Part shown: positions 34,883 through 44,127 of the stretch, piece by piece
How positions within the stretch are numbered: the stretch's first letter is position 1
Layout: every line of letters starts with the position of its first letter
From: Actinomadura parmotrematis
GTDB lineage: Bacteria; Actinomycetota; Actinomycetes; Streptosporangiales; Streptosporangiaceae
Direction: 5' to 3'
Assembly (NCBI RefSeq): GCF_019458805.1
Contig: NZ_JAIBOA010000002.1
Location: forward strand, 186,001 to 250,000
DNA length: 64,000 nt
Notes under the pieces: model-generated
Databases searched by the model: none
Told to the model about the DNA's origin: nothing
The model's input: the letters and a program-made list of their open reading frames with translations, nothing else
Position numbers and translations under genes: made by a program

Positions 34883-37380
34883 CGATGGGCCTCCTCGACC
34901 TCGGCCCCCGCTGCGGTCAGTTCCGCCGTGCCCGGCCTGGACCGGGTCGGGTTGGTGTCCAGCCAGCGCTGGAGTTCCTCGGAGATCAGGTCCACGCCGA
35001 TCCGGCCCGCCCGGCCGTCCAGGTCGCGGAAGATGCACTCGCCGTTGCCGAGGTTGCGCAGCACGGCCTTGTGCTCGTCGGACGCCTCCACCCCCAGCAG
35101 CGACATCACGCTCCCGACCTCGACCCGCTCGGAGGAGCGGAACGAGAACACCGACGACAGACAGTTGGTCACCTGTTCATTCAAGAGGTCTCCGGCGTTC
35201 TGCGACACCAGGATCAACGCAGTGTTGCGAGATCGCCCCATCCGCGACACTTCCGGCACCAGTTTGGCGCCCTCGGGCGTCGATGTGATGGCCCACGCCT
35301 CGTCCAGGAAGATGGCCTTCGGGAGGTGCCGGTCGAGGCCGTGCATGAGCCGCCGCGCGAACTGCGACACCAGGTACATGAGCGCGACCGACAGGCGCTG
35401 CTCGTAGGAGTAGTCCTCGCGGCCGATCGCCACGTCGGGCAGGGTGAGGCCGCCGAGGGTGAACACCGTCGTCCAGCCCGCCGAGTCGATGCGCTCGCCG
35501 CCGGAGGGGTCGAAGCAGAGCCGCGCGAGGCGCATCTCCGACATGGACCGCAGCACCGCGCCGAGGTTCTTGGACGCCGGGTCCGCCGCGGCCTCCAGGT
35601 GGTCGACGACCTTGCCGAGGGACGGTTCGGCGGCGTTGGCGACCGCGCCGACCGCCTGGATCATCGCCGACTCGCGCTCCTCGGACATGCGCGGCAGCAG
35701 CAGCCGCAGCGTCTCGGTCGCCATCGTCTTCTTCGCGGCGAGGTCGTCGCCGAAGGAGAACGGGTCGAGCAGGCCGGGCGCGGCCGACCCGAGCGGCAGC
35801 ACCCGCGCCTTGCGGCCGCGCGCCTGGAGGAGCTGGACGAGCGCCTCGGCGTCGCCCTTGGGGTCGATCGCGGCGATCGTCACGCCGCGCAGCGCCATCT
35901 GGTAGATGAGCAGCAGCGCGAGGGTGGTCTTGCCGCCGCCGGGCTCGCCGGTGATCGCGACGGCCGTCGGGCGGTTGCGGGCGGCGGCGACCAGCGGGTC
36001 GAAGTGCACGATCGACCGGGCCCGGCCGAGCGTCTCGCCGATGTAGGGGCCGACCCAGCCGTCCGCGCCGTCGTCGGGCCGGTCGCCGAGGTCGACGGTC
36101 GCGATCGGCATGCCGCCCGCGATGGTGCGGAGCGGCTGGCGCTGCGCGTAGGCGTTCAGGCGGATCCGGTCGCCCGGCAGCGACTCGCTGAACAGCGAGA
36201 ACTGGTCGCCGGTGGAGTTGACGACGTCGATGCCGATGTCGCGGTAGTGCTCGACGACGGCGTCGACGCGCTGCGCGAGGAGCGCGTCGGTCGGCGCGGA
36301 CACGATGAGGCGGTGCCAGCCGTACACGAACGGCAGCCGCTCCTTGGTGATGCCGTGCTCCAGCATCCGGGCGGCGTCGATCTGCTCGGCGAGCGCGATC
36401 GGCGCCTCGGCGCCGGCCTCGCGGATGTGCTGGTCCATGTCGCGGGCGTGCGCGAGCTTGCGGGACACGTCCTTGGACGCCTTGGCGGGCGGGACCAGCT
36501 TCATCCGCGAACTGATCTCGACGGGGAACGGCAGCGCGTCGGCGTAGTGGAACCACGGCTCGCCGTCGGGGAACGCCATCATGTCGGGGAACCGCGCGAA
36601 CGACAGGTACGCCACGTACGACGTCGCGGTCATCCCGCCGCCGCCGCTGATGTTGGGCTGCTCGACCTTCAGGTAGGAGCGACCGTTGTGGATGGCGCCC
36701 TCGACGAGCGCCTCGATCTCGCCCTTGCCCCAGGTGCGGCGCGGGGTCGCCGACGGCGGCGGGTCGGCGAGCGAGGCCGTCACCGCGTGCTGGAACAGCC
36801 ACGCCACCTCGGTGGAGGTGGCGTGCCGGGCGTACAGCGCCGAGCCGCCGAGGGCGCGGCCGACGCGCTCGGCCTGCTCGGTCCAGCGCCCGATCTCCTT
36901 GCGGTCGATCGCGTCGTCGTCGATGCCGAGGACGCTCTCGCTGCGCTTGTAGAAGCCGAGGAGCTGCGGCAGGACGCCGCCGCCGAGCTGGGCGCCGACG
37001 CCGCGGGGGCCGAGCCGGACGCCGAGGTAGACCTCCTTGGTCCAGAAGTCCTTGGCCCACACGTGGGCGTAGGTCTCCTCCAGGTACTCGCGCCAGCCGG
37101 GGCCGCCGTCGGAGGTCTTGTCGAGCGCGAGCGCCCACTCGGCGGCCGGGTAGGTGCGGTGCGCGATGCGCAGGTGGATCTCGGCGTCCTGCATGCGGAT
37201 GCCGGCGAGCGCGATGGTGATGTTGGTGGCGAGCGCCTCGCGCTCCTCGCCGGTGGTGAACTCGTAGGACACCGTCGGCAGCCGGAAGTAGGCCCACGCC
37301 GCGGTGTCGGTGAGCAGCACGCGGTCGTCGAAGTAGCGCACCGCGAGGCGGCTGGTCCGCGCCTTGGGGGGCCTGCTCAC
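34879..37380 (-). CDS. VirB4-family T4SS ATPase
   Basis: This is a protein of about 833 residues. The N-terminal half (about 1-420) matches the substrate-handling part of VirB4/TraC-like proteins in actinobacterial conjugation loci. The C-terminal half is a RecA-like/HerA ATPase: Walker A AITGEPGGGKTTLALLL (near 455), Walker B KAIFLDEAWAITSTPEG, then LVSQNAGDLLNEQV. It should energise assembly or transport by the secretion machine at the membrane. The frame is open to 37449; I prefer GTG at 37380 because it follows GGGGGTGG and overlaps a tiny upstream ORF as GTGA. The stop overlaps the trbL-like gene (ATGA). Two tiny ORFs lie between this gene and the tcpE-like gene. Confidence 0.9.
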   Translation of the reverse strand: MSRPPKARTSRLAVRYFDDRVLLTDTAAWAYFRLPTVSYEFTTGEEREALATNITIALAGIRMQDAEIHLRIAHRTYPAAEWALALDKTSDGGPGWREYLEETYAHVWAKDFWTKEVYLGVRLGPRGVGAQLGGGVLPQLLGFYKRSESVLGIDDDAIDRKEIGRWTEQAERVGRALGGSALYARHATSTEVAWLFQHAVTASLADPPPSATPRRTWGKGEIEALVEGAIHNGRSYLKVEQPNISGGGGMTATSYVAYLSFARFPDMMAFPDGEPWFHYADALPFPVEISSRMKLVPPAKASKDVSRKLAHARDMDQHIREAGAEAPIALAEQIDAARMLEHGITKERLPFVYGWHRLIVSAPTDALLAQRVDAVVEHYRDIGIDVVNSTGDQFSLFSESLPGDRIRLNAYAQRQPLRTIAGGMPIATVDLGDRPDDGADGWVGPYIGETLGRARSIVHFDPLVAAARNRPTAVAITGEPGGGKTTLALLLIYQMALRGVTIAAIDPKGDAEALVQLLQARGRKARVLPLGSAAPGLLDPFSFGDDLAAKKTMATETLRLLLPRMSEERESAMIQAVGAVANAAEPSLGKVVDHLEAAADPASKNLGAVLRSMSEMRLARLCFDPSGGERIDSAGWTTVFTLGGLTLPDVAIGREDYSYEQRLSVALMYLVSQFARRLMHGLDRHLPKAIFLDEAWAITSTPEGAKLVPEVSRMGRSRNTALILVSQNAGDLLNEQVTNCLSSVFSFRSSERVEVGSVMSLLGVEASDEHKAVLRNLGNGECIFRDLDGRAGRIGVDLISEELQRWLDTNPTRSRPGTAELTAAGAEVEEAHR

Positions 37381-37482
37381 CGCGCCACCCCCGGGGGTGC
37401 CGGGGTGCCGGCGGGGGGCGCGTGCCTGGGCCGGTTCATTCCGCCTCACTCCGTCCGGTCCGACGCGGGCGCGTGGGGGCGC

Positions 37483-40400
37483 TCATCGGCTGGCCTCCTG
37501 CTCCTGCTGAAGCTCCTGGTACCGCTCGGGCACGACGCTGAACCCGCCGGCGACGACACCGGCGAGGGCAAGATAGGCACGCCGCGTCGGCGCGCGCAAC
37601 GACTTCAGCTCGTTGCGGGGCGCGCGGTCCATGCTGAGGTGATCGTCCCACGGGATGCGCACCAATGCCCGGCAACGGCCCCGTGCCACGGCCTCGGCTT
37701 GTTCAACATCGTCCATGGAGCGGCGGGACACCCCGTTGATGACGGTGACGGCCCTGGACCTCAGCTCCTCATAACCGTGTCCGTCGAGCCACTCGAATGT
37801 CATGGACACGGCACGGGGGGCGTCGGCGCTCGCCGGGGCGACGAGGACGATCTGGTCGGCGTAGGGCAGCACGCGCGCGACGACGGCGGCGGCCGCGTCG
37901 AGCAGCGTCACCGAGTAGAACCGGTCGATGGTGCGGATGGCGAGCGCGTAGTCGCGGTCGTCGAGCGCCTGCAGCGGGTTCTTGCCGGCCGCGATGACGT
38001 CCAGGCCCGACCTGGACGAGGAGGTGTAGCGGCGCATCGCGGTGAGGCTGCCGACCTGGTCGGCGCGGGTGATGAGGCTGGTCAGCGTCTCGTTGGTCTC
38101 GCTGCGGGTGCGGCGGGCGAGCGCGCCGGGGCCGGGGTTGATGTCGATCGCCACGACCGGCTCGCCGTTGTGCTGGGCGAAGGTGTGGCCGAGCATCAGC
38201 CCGGTGACGGTCTGCCCGGCGCCGCCGGTGCAGCCGAGCACGACGATGTGGCGGGTGCCGTGGAAGGGCTGCTGGATGCGCAGCTCGTAGTCGGCGTCCT
38301 CGTCGCCGTGGCCGCCGCCGACGGCCTGGATGAGGCGGCGCAGGCCGCCCGCGGTGACCTCGTGCTCGGGGTCGGGCGGGGTGATCGCGGCGGTGGACGG
38401 CGGCGCCGCCGGGGGCGGCGGCAGCGGCCGCGGGCGCGGCCGCACCACCGGCGAGGCGGGGCCGGACCGCACCTCGTGCGAGGGCACCTGCTCCTCGGCG
38501 GGCTCGAACCGCGGCGGCTCGGGCCGCTGCTCGGGACGCTGCGGCTCGGGGCGCTGCTGCGGCGGCGCGGGCGGCGCGTCGGGCCGGCCGGGGGCCTGGT
38601 CGGCGCGCGGCGGCACGGCGCTCGGCGCCTCCGGCTTGACCGGCGTGCCCTGCGGGGGCCGCGCCGGCGGACCGCTGAACCGCGCCGGCGTGGGCGGGGC
38701 GTCCTTGCGGGGTGCGGGCACCGGCGGCCAGATGAGCGACTCGTTGCCGCCGCCCTGCCGCGGCGGCTTGGACAGCCCCTTCGACCACGGCTTGGGCGGG
38801 TCCATCCGCACCGGCTGCTCTCCGCTCTCCTCTGCTCCCCGCGCGGCGGGCGCCTGCGGGACGCCCGGCCGCTGCGGCTGCTGCGCGCCCTGAGCGGGCG
38901 CCTGCGGGCTCTCGGGGGCCGCCTCTTCTCCTGCCGCGGCGGGCGCCTGGGGACGCTGCACGGGCGGCTGGGGTGGCGCGGGCGGCCGCTGCCGCGCGGC
39001 CGGGGCCGGGGTCGCCGGCCGTTCCGGCTGCGGCGGGGCCACGGCGGGACGGGGCGGCGCCGCGCGGCCGAACGCGCCCGGCACGGCGGGGATGTCCGGC
39101 CGTGCGGGCGGCGTCGCGGGCTGCGCGGCCGGGATCTGCGGGATGTCGGGCTGCGTGGTGGGCGGGGGCTTGCGGCGCCCCGCGCCCGGCGTGCGCGTGC
39201 CCGCGACCTTGACGTCGCCGGGCTCGCCGTTGAACGGGAGCTCGGCCTCCATCGCCGGTTCGGGCCGCCGCGCGGGCTGCTGCGGGATGTCGGGGCGCGT
39301 CGGCGCGGCGGGCCGCACCTGCGGGAACACCTGCCGCTGGTCGGACGGCCGCCGGACGCGCTGCCCGGCCCGCTCCCAGTCGCCGCCGTCGCGCTCGACG
39401 GGCCGGGCGGGCGCCGCCTGCTCGGCGCTCGCCGCGGGCACCCCCGCCTCCGCGGCACCGGCGACCCTGCGATCCCCGCCCTGGACCGACTCCTCCGTCT
39501 GCGGAGCGCGTGCCGCCTGCTCGGCCGTCACCTGCTGATCGGCCTCCGGGAGTCGCGTCTCACCGCGCAGTTCGGCAGCGACCGGCGCCTGCGGCTCGGC
39601 CACACCAGACCGCGACGGCTCAGCCGCTTCCGTGACCGGCTCCTCCACCTGCGGAGCACGTGCCGCCTGCTCGGCCGTCACCTGCTGGTCAACCTCCGGG
39701 AGCTGCGTCTCACCGCGCAGTTCGGCAGCGACCGGCGCCTGCGGCTCGGCCACACCAGACCGCGACGGCTCAGCCGCTTCCGTGACCGGCTCCTCCACCT
39801 GCGGGGCACGCGCGGCCTGCTCCGCCGTCACCTGCTGATCGGCCTCCGGGAGTCGCGTCTCTCCGCGCAGTTCGGCAGCGACCGGCACCTGCGGCTCGTG
39901 CTCCTGCTGCGGGGCGGGGGGTGTCGTCGGGGTCTCCGTCTGCGGGGCGCGTGCCGCCTGCTCGGCCGTCACCTGCTGGTCGGCCTCGGGGCCGGTCGGC
40001 TGCGGGTCGGCGGGGCGGGGCCTGCGGGTGGGCGGGACGGCCTTCCAGAACTCGGGGTGGCCGCCGGGGCGGCGCACGCCGGACGCGAACGCCCGCTTGC
40101 CCGAGCCGGGCGCGGCGGCGGGGGCGCCGCCCTCGACGGCGCGCTCCAGGGACGGCCGGACGGGCGGCTCCTCCAGGCGCGGCGTCGCCGGCGGGCGCTC
40201 CATCGCGGCGGGGACGTCGTCCTCGTGCGAGATGTCGCGGCTCGTGCGGCGCCACGGCTTGCTCTTCGGGCGCGGCGCGGCCGCCGGGGTCGCCGGGCCG
40301 GCCGACGCGATGCGTTCGGCGGTGACGTGCGCCGCAGCCGGTCCGGCCGCCGCCGGTTCCGCGGCGGGCTCGGGCGCGGCGGGGACGGTGGCGGTCCAGG

Positions 40401-41004
40401 CGGGCGCCTCACGGACGGGCTGCCGGGCGGCGGGCGCCTCGGCCGGCAGGGCGGGCGCCTCGTCGGCGTGGTGGGCGGCCGCGTAGTCGGCGAGCGGCTG
40501 CGGCGCCGACGCGACCGCGGGGGTGAGGACGAGCGGCGCCTCCTCCACGACCCGCACCTTGCGGCCCCGGCGGGCCTTGCGGCGCGCCTCGGCCTTGACG
40601 GCGGCGCGCTCGGGCGCGATGGCGGGCACCGGCTGCTCGGCGCGGCGCCACACGCGGGCGACGACGACGACCTCGCGCGGCTCGCGGATCGGGGTGAGCC
40701 GGCACCAGGTGCGCGGCTCCGACAGGTACCGGCCCTGCGAGAGCAGCAGCTCGGTGAGCCGCTTGCCCTCGATGACCGGGCGCGTCGCCAGGAACGTCAG
40801 CAGGCCGGGCGGCACGAGGTACAGGGTGACCCAGCCGGCCCGGAACGGGACGCCGAGCACCTTGAGCAGCAGCACCCAGGGCACGAACACGCCGACGAAG
40901 ACGCCGATCTGCACGAGCGGCAGCGGCATCGGCAGCCGCAGGTCGTACAGCTTGTACAGCCGCTTCTCGATCCGCCATATGTTCGTGTACGTGGGTAGAT
41001 CCAC
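37483..41004 (-). CDS. TcpE-like membrane protein fused to ParA/MinD-like domain
   Basis: This is a 1173-residue fusion. Residues about 1-115 are TcpE-like (MDLPTYTNIWRIEKRLYKLY, two membrane helices such as LVQIGVFVGVFVPWVLLLKV, then YLVPPGLLTFLATRPVIEGK). Residues about 130-890 are a Pro/Ala/Glu/Gln-rich, low-complexity linker with a 50-residue tandem repeat. Residues about 900-1170 are MinD/ParA-like: VVLGCTGGAGQTVTGLMLGH, AIDINPGPGALARR, VTVINGVSRRSMDDVE. The P-loop reads GGAGQT: the catalytic Lys is Gln and the signature Lys is also missing, so ATP hydrolysis is doubtful. TcpE is a membrane component of pCW3-type Gram-positive conjugation machines. ATG at 41004. The stop overlaps a tiny ORF (ATGA). 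Confidence 0.85.
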   Translation of the reverse strand: MDLPTYTNIWRIEKRLYKLYDLRLPMPLPLVQIGVFVGVFVPWVLLLKVLGVPFRAGWVTLYLVPPGLLTFLATRPVIEGKRLTELLLSQGRYLSEPRTWCRLTPIREPREVVVVARVWRRAEQPVPAIAPERAAVKAEARRKARRGRKVRVVEEAPLVLTPAVASAPQPLADYAAAHHADEAPALPAEAPAARQPVREAPAWTATVPAAPEPAAEPAAAGPAAAHVTAERIASAGPATPAAAPRPKSKPWRRTSRDISHEDDVPAAMERPPATPRLEEPPVRPSLERAVEGGAPAAAPGSGKRAFASGVRRPGGHPEFWKAVPPTRRPRPADPQPTGPEADQQVTAEQAARAPQTETPTTPPAPQQEHEPQVPVAAELRGETRLPEADQQVTAEQAARAPQVEEPVTEAAEPSRSGVAEPQAPVAAELRGETQLPEVDQQVTAEQAARAPQVEEPVTEAAEPSRSGVAEPQAPVAAELRGETRLPEADQQVTAEQAARAPQTEESVQGGDRRVAGAAEAGVPAASAEQAAPARPVERDGGDWERAGQRVRRPSDQRQVFPQVRPAAPTRPDIPQQPARRPEPAMEAELPFNGEPGDVKVAGTRTPGAGRRKPPPTTQPDIPQIPAAQPATPPARPDIPAVPGAFGRAAPPRPAVAPPQPERPATPAPAARQRPPAPPQPPVQRPQAPAAAGEEAAPESPQAPAQGAQQPQRPGVPQAPAARGAEESGEQPVRMDPPKPWSKGLSKPPRQGGGNESLIWPPVPAPRKDAPPTPARFSGPPARPPQGTPVKPEAPSAVPPRADQAPGRPDAPPAPPQQRPEPQRPEQRPEPPRFEPAEEQVPSHEVRSGPASPVVRPRPRPLPPPPAAPPSTAAITPPDPEHEVTAGGLRRLIQAVGGGHGDEDADYELRIQQPFHGTRHIVVLGCTGGAGQTVTGLMLGHTFAQHNGEPVVAIDINPGPGALARRTRSETNETLTSLITRADQVGSLTAMRRYTSSSRSGLDVIAAGKNPLQALDDRDYALAIRTIDRFYSVTLLDAAAAVVARVLPYADQIVLVAPASADAPRAVSMTFEWLDGHGYEELRSRAVTVINGVSRRSMDDVEQAEAVARGRCRALVRIPWDDHLSMDRAPRNELKSLRAPTRRAYLALAGVVAGGFSVVPERYQELQQEQEASR
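39516..39980. repeat. 150-bp tandem repeats in the TcpE-ParA linker
   Basis: Blocks starting TTCGGCAGCGACCGG recur at 39571, 39721 and 39871, a period of 150 bp or 50 codons. The flanking motif encoding VTAEQAARAPQ recurs four times. Two full units and two partial ones are present; units are nearly identical at the DNA level, which points to recent duplication. Confidence 0.85.
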
Positions 41005-41082
41005 GCCCCTACTCCCCTAACTGTGCGCGCACAGTGCTCGCGTTGCCCGGCCCCACGCCCTGGGGCCGCCCGGCGGGTGGGC

Positions 41083-41367
41083 TCAGGTGATGCTCACGCC
41101 GAGCGCCTTGGCGATCGCCTTGGCGGTGGTCTCGATGATGTTGGGCACGTAGAAGATCACTCCAATGCCGATGGCCAGCACGACGAACTGGACGAACCGC
41201 GTGATCTCGCGGGTGAACAGGAAAAAGATCGCGACGATCGAGACGATCACGAGGAACAGCGGGCCGAAGATGCCGCGCAGCCAGTCGGCCAGCTGGTCGG
41301 TCTTCAGTTCGTCGTTCGGCGCCGCCAAGACCTCGTGTGGAATCGACGCCATCATCTGGTGCAGCAT
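41083..41367 (-). CDS. Small TcpD-like membrane protein
   Basis: This is a 94-residue protein with two transmembrane helices (GIFGPLFLVIVSIVAIFFLF and FVQFVVLAIGIGVIFYVPNI) separated by the charged loop TREITR, and a short amphipathic C-terminus (ETTAKAIAKALGVSIT). Size, topology and position between tcpC- and tcpE-like genes fit TcpD-type membrane proteins of Gram-positive conjugation systems. ATG at 41367 (MLHQMMASIPHEV); an internal ATG at 41355 is possible. It is 121 bases downstream of the tcpC-like stop and 78 bases upstream of the tcpE-like start. Confidence 0.8.
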   Translation of the reverse strand: MLHQMMASIPHEVLAAPNDELKTDQLADWLRGIFGPLFLVIVSIVAIFFLFTREITRFVQFVVLAIGIGVIFYVPNIIETTAKAIAKALGVSIT

Positions 41368-41488
41368 CGACTGCCTGCCTTCCTGGGTCGCCGGGTGTCG
41401 AGGGGGCCGCGGCCCCGCTGTCGTATGGTGCCAAATCCCGCGGGGGTGCCGGACCCGGCCGCGGGACGTCCGGTCGTGCGGCGCCCGG

Positions 41489-42517
41489 TCATGAGGCGCC
41501 CGGTTCGGTGGTGCCGCGGATGTCGTGGACGTACCAGGTGCCGCTCTTCTTCACCATCGACAGCTCGTACGCCTGCTCCAGCTCGCCGCCGTTGCCGGCG
41601 CCGTTGGCGCCGGCGAGCTGCCAGGCGACGGTGGCGGTGACGGTGCGCGCGTCCGCCGCGCCGCGCGGCGCGACGACCTGCCGGACCTGCACGAAGTTCA
41701 CCGAGTTGCCGAGGCCCGCGATGGAGGCGCCGTCGGCGAACCGCGACAGGGCGGACTGGTCGCCGCTCGCGTACGCCTGGAAGAAGGGGGTGAGGACGGA
41801 GCCGAGCTCGGTCTGCAGCGCGGTGTCCTGGTCGCGGACGCCGCCGGAGGGCAGCGTCGCCTTGGCGGGCGGCGGCAGCAGCGCGGGCCGCCCGGCGATC
41901 ACCATGGCGCCGTCCTTGGTGTAGACGGGGACGGCGAGGCGGAGCCAGCGGTCCTGGCTGCGGGCGAGGACGGTGACGGTGGCGTTGCCGGCGTCGCGCA
42001 CGTCGACGCCGGCGACCTGGACCGACTGGACCTGGAGCCGCCCGACGCCGTTCCAGCCGAAGCCGGGGTCGGCGTCGTCGGGCAGGAACGGCTTCAGCTG
42101 CGCCTCGCGGGCGGCGCTGTTCTTCTGGTCGTAGTTCAGGTAGACGGTGGCGAACTGGAGCGCGAAGGCGCCCACCGCGCTCCCGGCGGGCGCCGTGCCC
42201 TGCGGGGCGGCGGTCGGGCCGGCGGCGGGCGTCTTCGCGGTGAAGCGCTCGAACGGCGCGCGCACCCCGTTGACGACGATGACGACGATGACGGCCCAGA
42301 GCACGGCGCGGCCGACCCAGACCCACCAGCGGCCGCCGGAGCCGCCCCAGCGGCCCGCCGAGCCGCCGCCCCCGCCGCCGCCCGAGCGGCCGCGGCGGCG
42401 CTGCCGGCCCGGCGGCTCCCACGGGTCGGCGGTCGGGCCGAAGGACGCCGGCGCGCCGGCGTCCTCGGCCACGGCGGTGTCACGGCCGTCGTGCACGGCC
42501 GACCTGCGAGCCATCAT
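41489..42517 (-). CDS. TcpC-like conjugal transfer protein
   Basis: This is a 342-residue bitopic membrane protein. A Gly/Arg-rich cytoplasmic N-terminus (about 1-65) is followed by one transmembrane helix (VGRAVLWAVIVVIVVNGVRA, about 68-88) and an extracellular region of two NTF2-like domains (about 110-220 and 235-340), the second ending in YELSMVKKSGTWYVHDIRG. This is the layout of TcpC from pCW3 and of VirB8-like scaffold proteins. ATG ATG at 42517/42514 leaves the start uncertain by one codon. It is the first gene of the secretion operon; the region upstream holds its promoter and a DnaA-box-like sequence. Confidence 0.85.
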   Translation of the reverse strand: MMARRSAVHDGRDTAVAEDAGAPASFGPTADPWEPPGRQRRRGRSGGGGGGGSAGRWGGSGGRWWVWVGRAVLWAVIVVIVVNGVRAPFERFTAKTPAAGPTAAPQGTAPAGSAVGAFALQFATVYLNYDQKNSAAREAQLKPFLPDDADPGFGWNGVGRLQVQSVQVAGVDVRDAGNATVTVLARSQDRWLRLAVPVYTKDGAMVIAGRPALLPPPAKATLPSGGVRDQDTALQTELGSVLTPFFQAYASGDQSALSRFADGASIAGLGNSVNFVQVRQVVAPRGAADARTVTATVAWQLAGANGAGNGGELEQAYELSMVKKSGTWYVHDIRGTTEPGAS

Positions 42518-42875
42518 GCCTCCGCTCGCGCCTCGCCCCCGGTCGGCGCGGTCATCCGATTCTGGTCGTGTGGGGTCGTTCCGAACCCATCTCGGGCCAG
42601 ACTAACCACGAGTGTCGATTGTTCCAGCGCATCGGGGCGAAGCACAGTCCCGGCGCGCGGCTGTGGATAACGCAATCCACCTCGTCCGGAACAGGGAGGA
42701 TCACCAAACGGTGACGTTCCCCTACCCGGGCCGCCGAACGGCGCGCGGCACCCCTTTTCCGGCGAGCGCGGCGGACCGGGCAGTGCTTTGTGACCAGGTC
42801 GCGGGCCGTACCGCAAGGTATCCCCAACGATCAGACACCATGGCGAATGGGCGACACAAGGGGACATAACACAAA
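42518..42875. other. Intergenic region upstream of the T4SS operon
   Basis: Together with the ychF terminator and the bases up to 42954, this is a 437-base gap. It must hold the promoter of the secretion operon on the minus strand, but I find no clear -35/-10. The 9-mer TGTGGATAA at 42662-42670 is a perfect DnaA box (TTATCCACA on the minus strand). ORFs here are not gene-like. Confidence 0.4.
42662..42670 (-). promoter_or_regulatory. DnaA box (TTATCCACA)
   Basis: This is a perfect match to the E. coli R1 DnaA box upstream of the secretion operon. The same 9-mer occurs at 52677-52685 between xseB and the DUF4245 gene. Single boxes do not make an origin; a role in DnaA titration or transcription control is possible but unproven. 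Confidence 0.3.
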
Positions 42876-42905
42876 GCCCGGCCGTGATCATGGTCACGGC
42901 CGGGC
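42876..42905 (-). terminator. Terminator of ychF
   Basis: Arms 42876-42887 and 42894-42905 pair perfectly over 12 bp with a 6-base loop. On the minus strand the stem is followed by TTTGTGTTATG, a weak T tract. Confidence 0.7.
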
Positions 42906-42954
42906 GGAGCGCGCCGGATGATCGCCGGACGGCCCGGCGATGATCGTGCGATGG

Positions 42955-44046
<1,092 letters not shown>

Positions 44047-44127
44047 GGCCGACAAGTCTACGGACCCCGCGGGCCTGCGCAGGACGGCGCGGAGGTGAAC
44101 GCCGGGTGCCCGGCCGGGGTCCGGGCG

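Noticed and set aside
39516-39980. Regular repeats that could suggest a CRISPR array.
   Set aside because: The repeats are 150 bp, in frame, encode protein and have no unique spacers.
34885-40998. A 2037-codon open frame on the plus strand opposite the secretion operon.
   Set aside because: It is antisense to three well-supported genes, is His/Arg/Gly/Val-rich with no domain, and arises from the strong GC bias that keeps antisense frames open.
30715-42517. The secretion operon as an integrative conjugative element.
   Set aside because: No integrase, relaxase, excisionase, att repeats or tRNA target is visible, and base composition looks like the neighbours.
42662-42670. A replication origin at the DnaA box.
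   Set aside because: Only a single box is present, with no AT-rich unwinding region and no dnaA/dnaN genes.
42514-42897. ORFs in the gap between the T4SS operon and ychF.
   Set aside because: Frames on both strands overlap one another, have no domain and cover the DnaA box and terminator region.
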